From the NCBI GenBank assembly GCA_028688225.1, contig JAQTYQ010000005.1, positions 108,541-172,540 of the forward strand: a stretch of 64,000 nt of DNA, written 5' to 3'. The position numbers were made by a program, and so were the translations under genes. Position 1 is the first letter of the stretch. Each line of letters starts with the position of its first letter. Source of the DNA: Opitutaceae bacterium (GTDB taxonomy: Bacteria; Verrucomicrobiota; Verrucomicrobiia; Opitutales; Opitutaceae). Of this stretch, positions 44,557 to 53,600 are shown one piece after another. The notes beneath the pieces are model-generated. The model did no database searches. It had not been told where the DNA came from and saw only the letters and a program-made list of their open reading frames with translations.

Positions 44557-45642
44557 ATGAGTGCCCCCGAGTCCGACGCGCCCGCCGGCCAACTGACGGT
44601 GGAAGAGCCCCTGCCCCGCTTCACCGCCGCGGCCCGCCGGCCGCTGAGTATCGAATGGTACCGCACCCCGCTCCCGCCGGGGGCGATGAAACGGCTGCAT
44701 GCCCGCAGCGACGTCCGCGGCGCGGTGCAGACGCTGGGCTACCTCGCCTGCCTGGCGGCGCCGGCCGCCGTGGCGATCCGCGCGGGTCTCCGGGGCGAGT
44801 GGGCGTGGGCGGCGGGCGGCGTTTTCCTCTACGGTATCGTCGCGAGTTTCCTCATCAACGCCGTCCACGAGCTGGGGCACAACACCGTGTTCAAATCCGC
44901 GTGGCTCAACGTCTGGTTCTGCCGGCTGTTCGCCTTCCTCGGCTGGATCAACCACGAGCTGTTCGGAGTCAGCCACGTGCGCCACCACCGCTACACGCTC
45001 CATCCGCCGGACGACGACGAGAATCCGCTGCCCATCCGCTTCACGGCCAGGGACTTCATCCGCGGCTTCCTGTTCAACTATAGTTACCTGGTGTTCAGCG
45101 TGCGCAAGACCGTGCGCCTGGCCCGCGGACGCTTCGAGGGCCAGTGGGAGCACACGCTGTATCCCGCGGACCAGCCGAAGCTCGCCCGGCCCGCGATCCG
45201 CTGGTCGCGCATCGTCCTCGCCGGGCACCTCACAGTGCTGGCGATTTCGGTGGCGATGGGTTGGTGGATCGTGCCGGTCGTCGTGAGCGCCGGCTGCTTC
45301 TTCGGCAACGGCCTCTTCCTGCTCTGCAACAACACCCAGCACATCGCCCTGCCGTCGCACAACACCGACTTCCGCCTCTGCTGCCGCACCTTCACGCTGA
45401 ACCCGGTGGTGCAGTTTCTTTACTGGCACATGAACTACCACACCGAGCACCACATGTACGCCGCGGTGCCGTGCTACCGGCTCGGCGAGCTGCACCGGCT
45501 GATCCGGCACGATCTGCCGCCGACCCCCCACGGAATCGCCGCCGTGTGGCGTGAAATCGCCGCCATCAAGCGCCGCGAGGCGGCGGAGCCGGGCTGGGTC
45601 TATTCACCGCCGCTGCCCTCGCCCTCCGCCGGCCGGAGTTAG
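44557..45642 (+). CDS. Membrane fatty acid desaturase
   Basis: 361-aa integral-membrane di-iron desaturase. Histidine boxes: H104-E-L-G-H108, H140-V-R-H-H144 and the third box in WHMNYHTEHHMY, in the right order and spacing, with hydrophobic segments at about 60-100, 115-135 and 215-255. The reaction is O2-dependent introduction of a double bond or a hydroxyl into an acyl chain or related lipid; regiospecificity unknown. ATG 44557 gives a normal N-terminus. The divergent AraC gene 66 bp away suggests inducible control, for example in membrane adjustment. It ends just before the tRNA-Phe element. Confidence 0.9.
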   Translation: MSAPESDAPAGQLTVEEPLPRFTAAARRPLSIEWYRTPLPPGAMKRLHARSDVRGAVQTLGYLACLAAPAAVAIRAGLRGEWAWAAGGVFLYGIVASFLINAVHELGHNTVFKSAWLNVWFCRLFAFLGWINHELFGVSHVRHHRYTLHPPDDDENPLPIRFTARDFIRGFLFNYSYLVFSVRKTVRLARGRFEGQWEHTLYPADQPKLARPAIRWSRIVLAGHLTVLAISVAMGWWIVPVVVSAGCFFGNGLFLLCNNTQHIALPSHNTDFRLCCRTFTLNPVVQFLYWHMNYHTEHHMYAAVPCYRLGELHRLIRHDLPPTPHGIAAVWREIAAIKRREAAEPGWVYSPPLPSPSAGRS

Positions 45643-45711
45643 CAGGGCGCTGGCCTGCCCGCCGTCTTGTCCGCCAAGGCCTTGACGAAGAGATGGGTGA
45701 AGGGCGATCCA

Positions 45712-45775
45712 GAGGGTAAGATCCTCCTTCGCCCGGCTACGGAGGACACTTTTGTTTCGGATTCCGAAACAAAAG
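45712..45775. repeat. Palindromic repeat next to attL (copy 1 of an inverted pair)
   Basis: Contains GAGGGTAA, CCTCCTTCGC, CGGAGGACACTTTTG and a TTTCGG-ATT-CCGAAA palindrome ending ACAAAAG. A near-identical inverted copy sits at 56779-56844, on the far side of tRNA-Phe, so before integration the two flanked the tRNA gene. Confidence 0.85.
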
Positions 45776-45824
45776 TGGTGGCAAGGCCCGGAATCGAACC
45801 GGGGACACAAGGATTTTCAGTCCT
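45776..45824 (-). other. attL: displaced 3' half of tRNA-Phe
   Basis: 49 bp identical to the anticodon-to-CCA part of the tRNA-Phe gene at 56602-56677. It lacks the D arm and 5' acceptor strand and so is not a functional tRNA. Integration at the tRNA gene left this fragment while the incoming element restored the gene at the other end. Confidence 0.95.
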
Positions 45825-45931
45825 TGTGTTAGCTGGGATTTTTTTGCCCGTCATTGTCCGCTTCTGGCATCACTTTTTTGCTCGTCTTCATAGGTAAAAC
45901 ATGGGTTAGATTGACTGGGAAAAAGGGACTC

Positions 45932-47287
45932 ATGGAAACAATCGAAGACACAAAAAGTGGCCCAGAAATGGCCCAGACAGATGCCAAGGACGACGATTCC
46001 CGGCGGGCAAAGACGCATCAGGAATTCTGGCGCAGCAGACTTGTCCTCCGCTCGTACCGGGGCCGGGACGGGCGAAAGGTGCAGATGCCCGAGTGGCACG
46101 TGCGGCTCGCGCACCTTGGCCGGCGTGACTGGTTCAACCTCGACACAGCCAACCAGGCGGCGGCTGCGGTGAAGGCTCGTGACATCTACGTTGCCCTTGT
46201 TGCCTCGGGCTGGGAGGCGACGTTAGCCAGGTTCAAGCCCAGCCCCATCGCCAAGGCTAAGATTTGCACCGTGGGTGAGTTTCTGGCGGATGTGAAGGCC
46301 CGGAGCCATCTCCGGTCCAGGACGCTCAAAATCTACACGACGAAGCTTCGCAAAATGGTGGCCGACATCGCGAGGGTTGAGGCCGGCGTCAGGGGCAAGG
46401 CGAAGCGGGCGAAACACGATTACGTCAACGGTGGGCGCAAGGCGTGGCTCGCCAGGGTCGACGGCCAGCCCCTCAACGTGCTCACGCCGGAGTCAGTAAA
46501 CGCATGGCGCAACGCCTACGCCGCCAAAGCCGGATCCGATCCGGTGAAACGCAAATCGGCGGAGCGCACGGCGGCTTCCTGTATTCGTTGTTCCCGGGTG
46601 TTGTTTTCGCCGGACATCACCGACTTGCTCACGGTGAAACTGCCTCCGTCCCCATTCGCCGGCGTGAAACTGAAAGACCCCGGACCGCAGCGCTACCACT
46701 CGGACATCAATCCTGAGTGGCTGCTGACTTGCGCGGAGCGCGAGCTGAGGCAGGCCCATCCCCAGCAATATCTGGCGCTGTCTCTGTGCCTGTGGGCGGG
46801 CCTGCGCCGCAAAGAGGCCGACTTGCTGACCTGGGGGCAAGTCGACTTTGAAGCCGGACAAATCCAAGTCCGCCGTACCCCGTATTTCGAGCCCAAAACG
46901 GAGGAAAGCCAGCGCGACGTCGACCTGGCGCCGGCTGCGGTGGCGGTGCTGCGGGCATTAAAAGCGGGCAGCAAATCGGAATTTGTCCTCGACGGAGGGG
47001 AAGCCAATCCATCCGCGACTTGGCCCTATTACCGGGCCAATTGCACCTGGCGGAAACTCATCGCTTGGCTCCAGGACAAGGGCGTCAGTCAACGCAATGC
47101 GGTTCACGCGCTGCGCAAGGAGAGCGGTTCACTCATCGCCTCGAACTATGGCATTGAGGCCGCCCGCGAGCATCTCGGGCACCGGGATATCCGCATCACG
47201 TCCAGCACCTACGTTTCCAAGAAGCGGCGCATAGAAGTAAGTCTTCCACTCGCCTCGACACGGCAACTTCGGGCATTGGAGGTGTAG
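45932..47287 (+). CDS. Tyrosine recombinase / integrase
   Basis: 451-aa site-specific recombinase. Catalytic residues: R292 (WAGLRRKEADLL), H392 and R395 (VHALRKESG), H417 (LGHRD) and nucleophile Y427 (SSTYVS). The N-terminal arm-binding region (to about 140) and a core-binding domain with TVGEFLADVKARSHLRSRTLKIYTTKL precede it. ATG 45932 is chosen over upstream in-frame starts because GGAAAAAGGGA lies before it and the upstream frame runs towards the attachment site. It lies 107 bp from attL. The first 20 codons contain one of the two 24-bp repeats, so a likely arm site is inside the gene. Its position and the tRNA-Phe repeats show that this protein integrated the element. Confidence 0.93.
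   Translation: METIEDTKSGPEMAQTDAKDDDSRRAKTHQEFWRSRLVLRSYRGRDGRKVQMPEWHVRLAHLGRRDWFNLDTANQAAAAVKARDIYVALVASGWEATLARFKPSPIAKAKICTVGEFLADVKARSHLRSRTLKIYTTKLRKMVADIARVEAGVRGKAKRAKHDYVNGGRKAWLARVDGQPLNVLTPESVNAWRNAYAAKAGSDPVKRKSAERTAASCIRCSRVLFSPDITDLLTVKLPPSPFAGVKLKDPGPQRYHSDINPEWLLTCAERELRQAHPQQYLALSLCLWAGLRRKEADLLTWGQVDFEAGQIQVRRTPYFEPKTEESQRDVDLAPAAVAVLRALKAGSKSEFVLDGGEANPSATWPYYRANCTWRKLIAWLQDKGVSQRNAVHALRKESGSLIASNYGIEAAREHLGHRDIRITSSTYVSKKRRIEVSLPLASTRQLRALEV
45953..45976 (+). repeat. 24-bp repeat near left end (possible integrase arm site)
   Basis: Two TGGCCCAG octamers separated by AAA, preceded by AAAAG. The identical 24 bp recurs at 56530-56553 near the other end, same orientation. 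It overlaps the integrase start region and encodes its SGPEMAQ. Confidence 0.85.
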
Positions 47288-47484
47288 GCAAGGGAAAGGA
47301 AGAACCGCCCCCACCGTCGCAGGGTGATTTGGGAGAAGGTCGGACGGCGCCTGATCCGGCTGGGGACGGGCGGGCATTTGAGTGCGCGCACTACACATCC
47401 GCAGAGGGGAATTCTTTTTGCCAACCGAGCCCATTTGTTGTGCTGTGACATGTGCTTCCGCAATTCCCCAACGCCCGCCGCCGG

Positions 47485-48024
47485 ATGGATCAAATCTGGC
47501 TGGAGGCGATTCAGGCCGGTATGCGCAAGGACCCGCTCTTAGCCGACATTCCTGTCCGGGTCCAAAAGGAGGGCCACACGGCAAGGATCGGTGACGCGGA
47601 TATGGACTACAAGCTATGCTCGGTCACGACGCAGCTCCCGAGCCGCATCGGCGAGGGCCTATCGGTCGCTGAGTTCTACGACGCTGCAGAAGAGATCGGC
47701 AACAAGATGGCCGAGCAACAGGCAAAGATACTCTTTGCCAAAATGAGCGAGCCGTCAGCCATTTCACAGCCCATCTCGTTTGGCCCCAACATGAGCTTCG
47801 ACGATATGCTCTCGATTTGGGAGAAGATGGAGGTTCGCTTTGACAGGGCCGGTACGCCAATCTGGCCAACCATCTTTTCCAATGAGGAGGGCAACGCTGC
47901 CGTGAAGCAGATTCTGCTCGAAGCAGCTGAGGACCCCGAATCACGTCGCAAATGGTCAGCCCTGATCAAAAAGAAACGGAGAGAATTTGATGAGAGAGAG
48001 GCTCGTCGAAGACTGGTTGAGTAG
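47485..48024 (+). CDS. Unrecognised 179-aa protein, first of an overlapping pair
   Basis: I do not recognise this family. It starts MDQIWLEAIQAGMRKDPLLADI and contains IGDADMDYKLCSVTTQLPSRIGEGLSVAEFYDAAEEIGNKMAEQQAKILFAKM, a long amphipathic helix, and a highly charged C-terminus (RRKWSALIKKKRREFDEREARRRLVE). No signal peptide or membrane segment. ATG 47485 is the first good start; a GTG at 47452 would add 11 residues. It overlaps the next gene by 35 bp in another frame, so the two are translated as a unit. It lies 197 bp after the integrase. A helical, charged small protein coupled to a nuclease-like partner may be an inhibitor, sensor or adaptor (inference). Confidence 0.75.
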   Translation: MDQIWLEAIQAGMRKDPLLADIPVRVQKEGHTARIGDADMDYKLCSVTTQLPSRIGEGLSVAEFYDAAEEIGNKMAEQQAKILFAKMSEPSAISQPISFGPNMSFDDMLSIWEKMEVRFDRAGTPIWPTIFSNEEGNAAVKQILLEAAEDPESRRKWSALIKKKRREFDEREARRRLVE

Positions 48025-49576
48025 AATCAACGAGCGAGGCTACGACGTCGCCTTTTGTCAGACGTTGATCGCCAAAGGGCAGCGCATTCTCCGCTCCGGC
48101 CACAGCCCGACCGAACACGGGAAGGACGTGATTTCGCGCTCCGCCACAGACGCTCAGGTCTGGGCCTACCAGCTCAAGACGGGAAATTTTTCGCAGGCGG
48201 ACCTACTCAAACACCACGACCAACTGAAAATGCTCGTGGAGACGCGTCCAATTCTCCCGGGTCTGCCTGAGAATTTCACCTATCACCCAGTGCTGGTGAC
48301 GACCGGTGAATTCAAGGAGCCCGCGGTCTCACTAATCAAGGAATTCAACGCCGGCTGGCGGTCCCGGGGGCTACCCGAGCTCCAGTTTATGGGGGGGCGC
48401 GAGCTTCTGGCGGACCTTCTCGCCCTCTCCGATGATTTCTGGCCAGTTGCCGGACCGGCTGTACACGACCTGCGCTCCCTCTATCTGGTCGATGGTCAGG
48501 GTGATTTCGACCCTATCAATTTCGGCTCATTCATGCAGCGGCTCATTGGCAGCTCGGCGGCGGCCAAGGACCTCGGGCGCCAGGCCGCGGCTACTAACCT
48601 GTTCGCCAGCTACCTGCTCGGCGAATTCTACCAAAGTGGCGATCATTGGAGCGTGTTCCGCGGCTGGACGATTTGTGCCGCTGCAATCGCCGGCGCCGGG
48701 GAGTCGGCAGGCGACAGCAGAGCTCGGTGGCAGGAGCCGTTTAACCTCGCGCAAACCGCCGCGTTCGCCGCTTTGCGCGCCCTCACCGAGGAAGCTAGGG
48801 ACGAAAATGCATTTCGCAGCGGTGCTATGGAGCTGGACGAGTATACGCGGGTGAGGAACCTCACGGCAATGTCTGCGGCCGCCTGCGGTCTGATCACGGC
48901 CGAGATTCTCGGCGAGCTAATCCCTGATACAGGATCGCTGCTAAAACGGATGGAGGATTTCGCGACGCGGGGCCGCTTCCTGTTCTGGGGCGAAGGTGCC
49001 CTCTCCCAGTACGTGATGGTAGTGTGGGCGCTTGAACGGGCAGGGCGCGGGGCCGCTGCCCAATCCCTTTTGAGCGAGGCGCTTCGTCTCGCCAGCACCA
49101 AAAACCACCCAGAAAGCAAGGATCCGTTGCCCGATCCGTACCAATCCCCGGATGCTTGTTTGATGGCGATGCTCGCAGAGACCAATGACGCCAAACGCAG
49201 TTCTGCCATTGAGTCGTATACGCTTTATCCGCTGGTGCTCCTCTGTGTCCGCCGGCAGATGCGCATCGAACTCGCGGCCAACTGGCCGCAGATCACACGC
49301 GTGCGTCTCACATGGTTTCGTACCGAGGAACCCGCCGATGTGCTTCGCTGGACCTGCGAACGTGGCCGGGAGTACACTACGCAATTTGAGAGTCCCCAAA
49401 ACTGGAAAGACCTGGCGGCCATCGCTGCCCGGCAGGACCGGGATCGCCTTCCCTCGGTACTTTGGGACAACAGGGCGTTCGCCCTGATGTACCTGCTCAC
49501 ATACCAGCACCGGATGCTCGCGAGCCTTTACAAACGCCTGGATGATGTACTGGCGCCCGCCGGCTCTCACGGATAG
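47990..49576 (+). CDS. Unrecognised 528-aa protein with PD-(D/E)xK-like N-terminus
   Basis: The N-terminal 70 residues look like a restriction-endonuclease fold: helix with E8 (RLVEDWLSRINERGYDV), then HGKD46VIS and YQ61LK63TGNF, i.e. D-x14-Q-x-K, the D...(E/Q)xK arrangement of Mrr-type nucleases. The remaining residues are mostly helical without a family I recognise, with SAAAKDLGRQAAATNLFASYLLGEFYQSGD and VMVVWALERAGRGAAAQSLLSEAL suggesting a repeat-like helical scaffold. ATG 47990 follows GGAGAG at good distance, inside the 3' end of the preceding gene. Cytoplasmic. A coupled two-gene unit carried by an integrative island with a nuclease-like domain is the usual profile of a phage-defence module, but no known system matched by eye. 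Confidence 0.75.
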   Translation: MRERLVEDWLSRINERGYDVAFCQTLIAKGQRILRSGHSPTEHGKDVISRSATDAQVWAYQLKTGNFSQADLLKHHDQLKMLVETRPILPGLPENFTYHPVLVTTGEFKEPAVSLIKEFNAGWRSRGLPELQFMGGRELLADLLALSDDFWPVAGPAVHDLRSLYLVDGQGDFDPINFGSFMQRLIGSSAAAKDLGRQAAATNLFASYLLGEFYQSGDHWSVFRGWTICAAAIAGAGESAGDSRARWQEPFNLAQTAAFAALRALTEEARDENAFRSGAMELDEYTRVRNLTAMSAAACGLITAEILGELIPDTGSLLKRMEDFATRGRFLFWGEGALSQYVMVVWALERAGRGAAAQSLLSEALRLASTKNHPESKDPLPDPYQSPDACLMAMLAETNDAKRSSAIESYTLYPLVLLCVRRQMRIELAANWPQITRVRLTWFRTEEPADVLRWTCERGREYTTQFESPQNWKDLAAIAARQDRDRLPSVLWDNRAFALMYLLTYQHRMLASLYKRLDDVLAPAGSHG

Positions 49577-50178
49577 AAAACCATGGTCCGGCTCAACGGT
49601 TCACGCCCTCCGATTCCAAGGTAGCTCACCTACCGCAAACGGTGTATCCTTGCATTCGTTTTTCCTCAGTTTTCAGGCGCCTGCGGCTTCGAAGAGCTGG
49701 GGAGGTTGGCCGAGTCCCTGTGCTTTTCTTGGCCACAGACGCTAGGCCCTAAGGACTTCCTTGGGTTCGGGCCTCGGACAGGAATGCCGATCTTACGGGC
49801 ATTTTGCCACTACCGGTCTTTCGGTAGATCCGATCCGTCGCGGTTCGGCGAAAACGGGCTGCAGGAAGAACCGCAGGACGGTGACGTCCGGGGCGTTTCT
49901 TTGAGGTCAATAGGCCGGAATTCGTAGATCCTGCATGAGTGACTTACGTCATAACGAACTCGTTAGGGTATAGCGTCTGTCACAAGAACAAGTGCGTAAG
50001 TGTTGGAAAAACCGGGCAGGCTCGTCGAAGCCAAGGGCGCCAGAAGAACGGAAAACCGACTCGGCAGTAGGAGGGGTGTGAACTGCCGGTGCTACCGTTT
50101 CTCCGGCAGCGCGACTACCGCGATTTCGGAGGGAAGGCACGGTTGCTGATGCTCCAGACTGAACGCAAAAATGCAGCC
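49577..50178. other. 602-bp gap inside the element
   Basis: No gene supported on either strand. Visibly AT-richer than the host background. It separates the two-gene unit from the HTH gene and may hold promoters or attachment-related sites; I see no clear repeat or hairpin. Confidence 0.45.
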
Positions 50179-50439
50179 ATGCCGACAAACACAGAATTAC
50201 GCAGACCACAAGATGCTCCGTTCGACGGTGTGACGGTGCGCAGGTTCAGCAAGGCCAAGTCCGTTGCCGACCGGCTCGGCATCTGCCCTCAAACGGTTTT
50301 TCGATGGGCTGACGCCGGGAAGATCACGCGGCACAAGATCAATGCGCGGGTAGTTTTGTTCGATGAGGCAGAAGTGGCAGCGCTGATCGATTCGGCCCGA
50401 CTGGTCATGGTGGTGGCCTCGAAGTTGCCGCATGCCTAA
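50179..50439 (+). CDS. Excisionase-like helix-turn-helix protein
   Basis: 86 aa. A MerR/excisionase-type HTH covers residues 18-70: TVRRFSKAKSVADRLGICPQTVFRWADAGKITRHKINARVVLFDEAEVAALIDSARL. The first helix pair and the wing (RVVLFDEAEV) fit Xis/HTH_17 proteins that bend DNA at attachment sites and bias recombinases to excision, or act as small repressors. The start is ATG 50179 or ATG 50149. It lies far from the integrase (3 kb), which is less common but seen in islands. A regulatory role for the neighbouring large gene is also possible. Confidence 0.7.
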   Translation: MPTNTELRRPQDAPFDGVTVRRFSKAKSVADRLGICPQTVFRWADAGKITRHKINARVVLFDEAEVAALIDSARLVMVVASKLPHA

Positions 50440-50617
50440 AGCCATTGCGGAATGGAGGCGCCGGGCGACGTCGAAGAGCTGGATGATTGCGCCGCGTTTA
50501 GGGCTGAGCAGCGTCGCTTTACTGAAGTAGTCTGGCGCAGTCGTCGGGCGGCGTGCGCGGCCAACCACAATTCGAAATTGCTGAAGATGGCTGGGCTCGC
50601 TAAATGATGTCTTCGCC

Positions 50618-53600
50618 ATGCCATTACACACTCGATCCCCAGCCCCGGCGGTGCCCTTCGCGTTGAGTTGGCTCGTCTTGCTTATCGCATTTTCGTTTGC
50701 CTCTCCGACTCTCCGGGCCGCTGTTGGTGCCAGCTACGAACAAGAACTGGCTGCGGCAAAAGCCCTCGGATCCGAAGGCTCCTGGGCCAAGGCCCGCGAG
50801 GCGTATGCGGGCGCGCTGACCCTAGCTCCTAATCGAGACAGCCATCGCTGGTGCGAGCTATGGCTGGAGGATGCCACCTGGCGTGGCGAAGCGACGCTCC
50901 GCTTGTCGGCGTATCGTGCGGGGGTCAAGAAGCATCTGGACGCCTACAATTCGTTCCTCAAGCCCTACGCCGACGGCCAGCTCCGCGATGAATTCTGGAT
51001 GGCCGCGCTCCAGTCCGAGGCCGACTTCGAGAGATCACGCAACGACTTTCGGCATTGGAGCATGCGCCTGGATATCGCCGACTACCTGGCAAATCAGGCT
51101 CCCTCGGCTGAGGCGGCGCGCCGCTACGTGGGCTTCCTGCGCCAACTCTTCGCGTTGAGCGGGCCAATCTACGGGTGGCCCGACGGGCGCCTACTGGCCC
51201 ACCTTGACAATGGCGCTCGGATCGGGGCAATGGCCGACGACCGGGCGTGGTGCCTACTTTTGATCGCCTCACTCTCAGCCGAGAAGGCAGATCTCTCTTT
51301 GACAGAGCGGGACGAGCTCTGGCGGTCTGCGCTGGTCGGATCTCACGCCACTCTCTGGGAGCCTCTGGTGCGTGCAGAGGAGCTGATCTGGAGGATCCGT
51401 CGACGGTGCGGAAAGAACCCGCCGGAAGGATCACCTGCAGACGCGGCTGCTGCCCTGGTCGCGCTTGAAGCGATGCGGTCTGAACTGTCTCCGTTGTCCG
51501 GGGCCGAGGCCGCCCAAGCCGTCAAAGCTCTCCAGGCTTTTGGGCAAAGACTCGCTGAACGAAAGTTGATTTTGACCGCTCCGGAGCAGGTGCCTCAAGG
51601 AACCCCCGTGCGTTTCAGCTTTGGAGCGGCGAACCTCCAGTCACTTCATGCAACCCTGGTCCAGCAGCCGCTGAAGAGCTGGCTGGCAGCCGCGGCAAAT
51701 GACAATGAAGAGCGTGATGCTGACGAACGAATCATCCGCGAATGGGACGTCGCGCTGGCTGACGTGCGTCGCGGAGCATGGACTACGAACGCTGTGGAGG
51801 CTGCCCCGCGCCTCGATCCTGGGATCTACCAGCTTCGACTGGTCGGCAGCGCCGGCGCTGAGAGCGTGAGCCAGACAGCGGAATTCATCGTCTCAGACTT
51901 CGGGGGAGTGGCATTCACTGACGAGAACGGTGTGACTGACGTTTTTGTGGAAAGATTGGTCACCGGAGAGCCAGTGCCCAACGCGGCGGTGAAAGGCTTC
52001 GTCGGTGCCCATGAGGTGCCGATTGGGCCCCTTGAGACGAAAACTGACGTCGAGGGGCGATTCCGTATTCCGGCTTTGACGCCTGAATCCGATTCGGGGC
52101 GGACCGAGATCCTGGCAGCCGCGGTCGACGGGCAGCCGATAGCACTCAAGAGGTGGGTCAGGGGCCGGGGCCGCTTCGTCGATCGCATGATTCTTGATGC
52201 CATCTTCGATCGGCCGATCTACCGCCCTGGTGAGACCGTGCATTGGAAGCTGATCGCGCGCGAGCGAGACCGTGGGCGTTTTGTTCTGCCCTCGGAAACC
52301 CCGGGCCTCGTGCTTGGGGTGGAGCTAAACAACGAACCGATCTTTGGTCCGGCGCCGCTCAAGTTCGACTCGTTCGGAACCGCCCAAGGGGAGCTTGTGA
52401 TACCGGCAACCGCGAAACCGGGCGAGGCGAACATTGTCGTCGGAGTAGGCGAGGATGAAAAAGCCAAGCGTCTTGGATGGCTCCATGAGGTGTTTCGAGT
52501 GGACAACTTCGTGGTGCCCGCAATCGAGGCCAAGATCGAACTGGCTAGTGGCGTTGATTCCCTGCGTCCCGGGCGCGCAATTACGGTTCGGGCCAATGTC
52601 TCATATCTTTCTGGCGGGCCAGTGACGGACGCCAAGGTCGAATGCAGGTTTTCGTGCAGCTGGTTCGCCGCAGCCGATGAACAGGGTCGTTTTCCTGCTG
52701 GGCCGGAGGCCCAGACTTGGATGCAGGCGCTGGCCCGCGAGCCGCAGCGCGGCAAGACCGACGCCGCGGGAGTGGCAGAATTCAAGCTGCAGCTGCCGCC
52801 GGATCTCGCGGATAGCTGGCTCTCTGCGGACGTCAGCGTGCTGCCCGACGGTGCAGCCGAGGTGAAGGCGCGGTCCGCATGGGGGATCAATCGATCGGGA
52901 GTCTTCCTCGACACGCAGGAATGGCGTCAACCGCTGGAGACTAGGCCCGGGGCGGATCTCATCTTCGATGGGCGAATCCTTAGTGGAGCCAATGCGCCGG
53001 TCCCGTTTCATGGCATAGCCAGACTGGTCGAATTGTCCTGGGCCGAGGCATGGCTGGATCCAACTGGTTCCGTTGTTGTCGGAGTCGACTTAGCGCGGGT
53101 TCCTCGCGGCCGGGAGCCATTGGGGCAAAATGGAGATCGCTCGGCCTGGCGCCGTCTGCATGGAGGGTACTCGGAGACGATCGTCGCTACCCAGCCGGTG
53201 AGCACAGACGCCCAGGGCCGGTTCAACGCGCGATTCAAGGTGCCCCGAACAGGTGTCTTCCAGATTCAGGTCTACCGTGACGACACGCTTGTCATCGGTG
53301 GGGATCGCGACTTGACGGTCGGACCGACCGTTTTCGCCGTCGATACCCAGACCGAAACACTCTCACTTCCGCCTGATCAGGGATTCATTCTGGGACCTTC
53401 GTCCGTAGCACCAGCGCAGCCCTTCGATCTTTTGGCGGTTCTGCCGGAAGGGATCAAAAGCGGCTGGATCAACCTTTGCGGGGAAGACTCGGTGATAACC
53501 CAGCGGATAGTTCCGCACGGAAGGGTTGCGCACATCACCATCGGTCGGCCACCGGCATTGGCGGGCTATGCCAGAGCGGAGCTCGTTTGGAGAACTAGCG

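Noticed and set aside
45776..45828. Second tRNA-Phe gene
   Set aside because: Only the 3' half is present; no D arm or 5' acceptor strand, so it is an attachment-site remnant.
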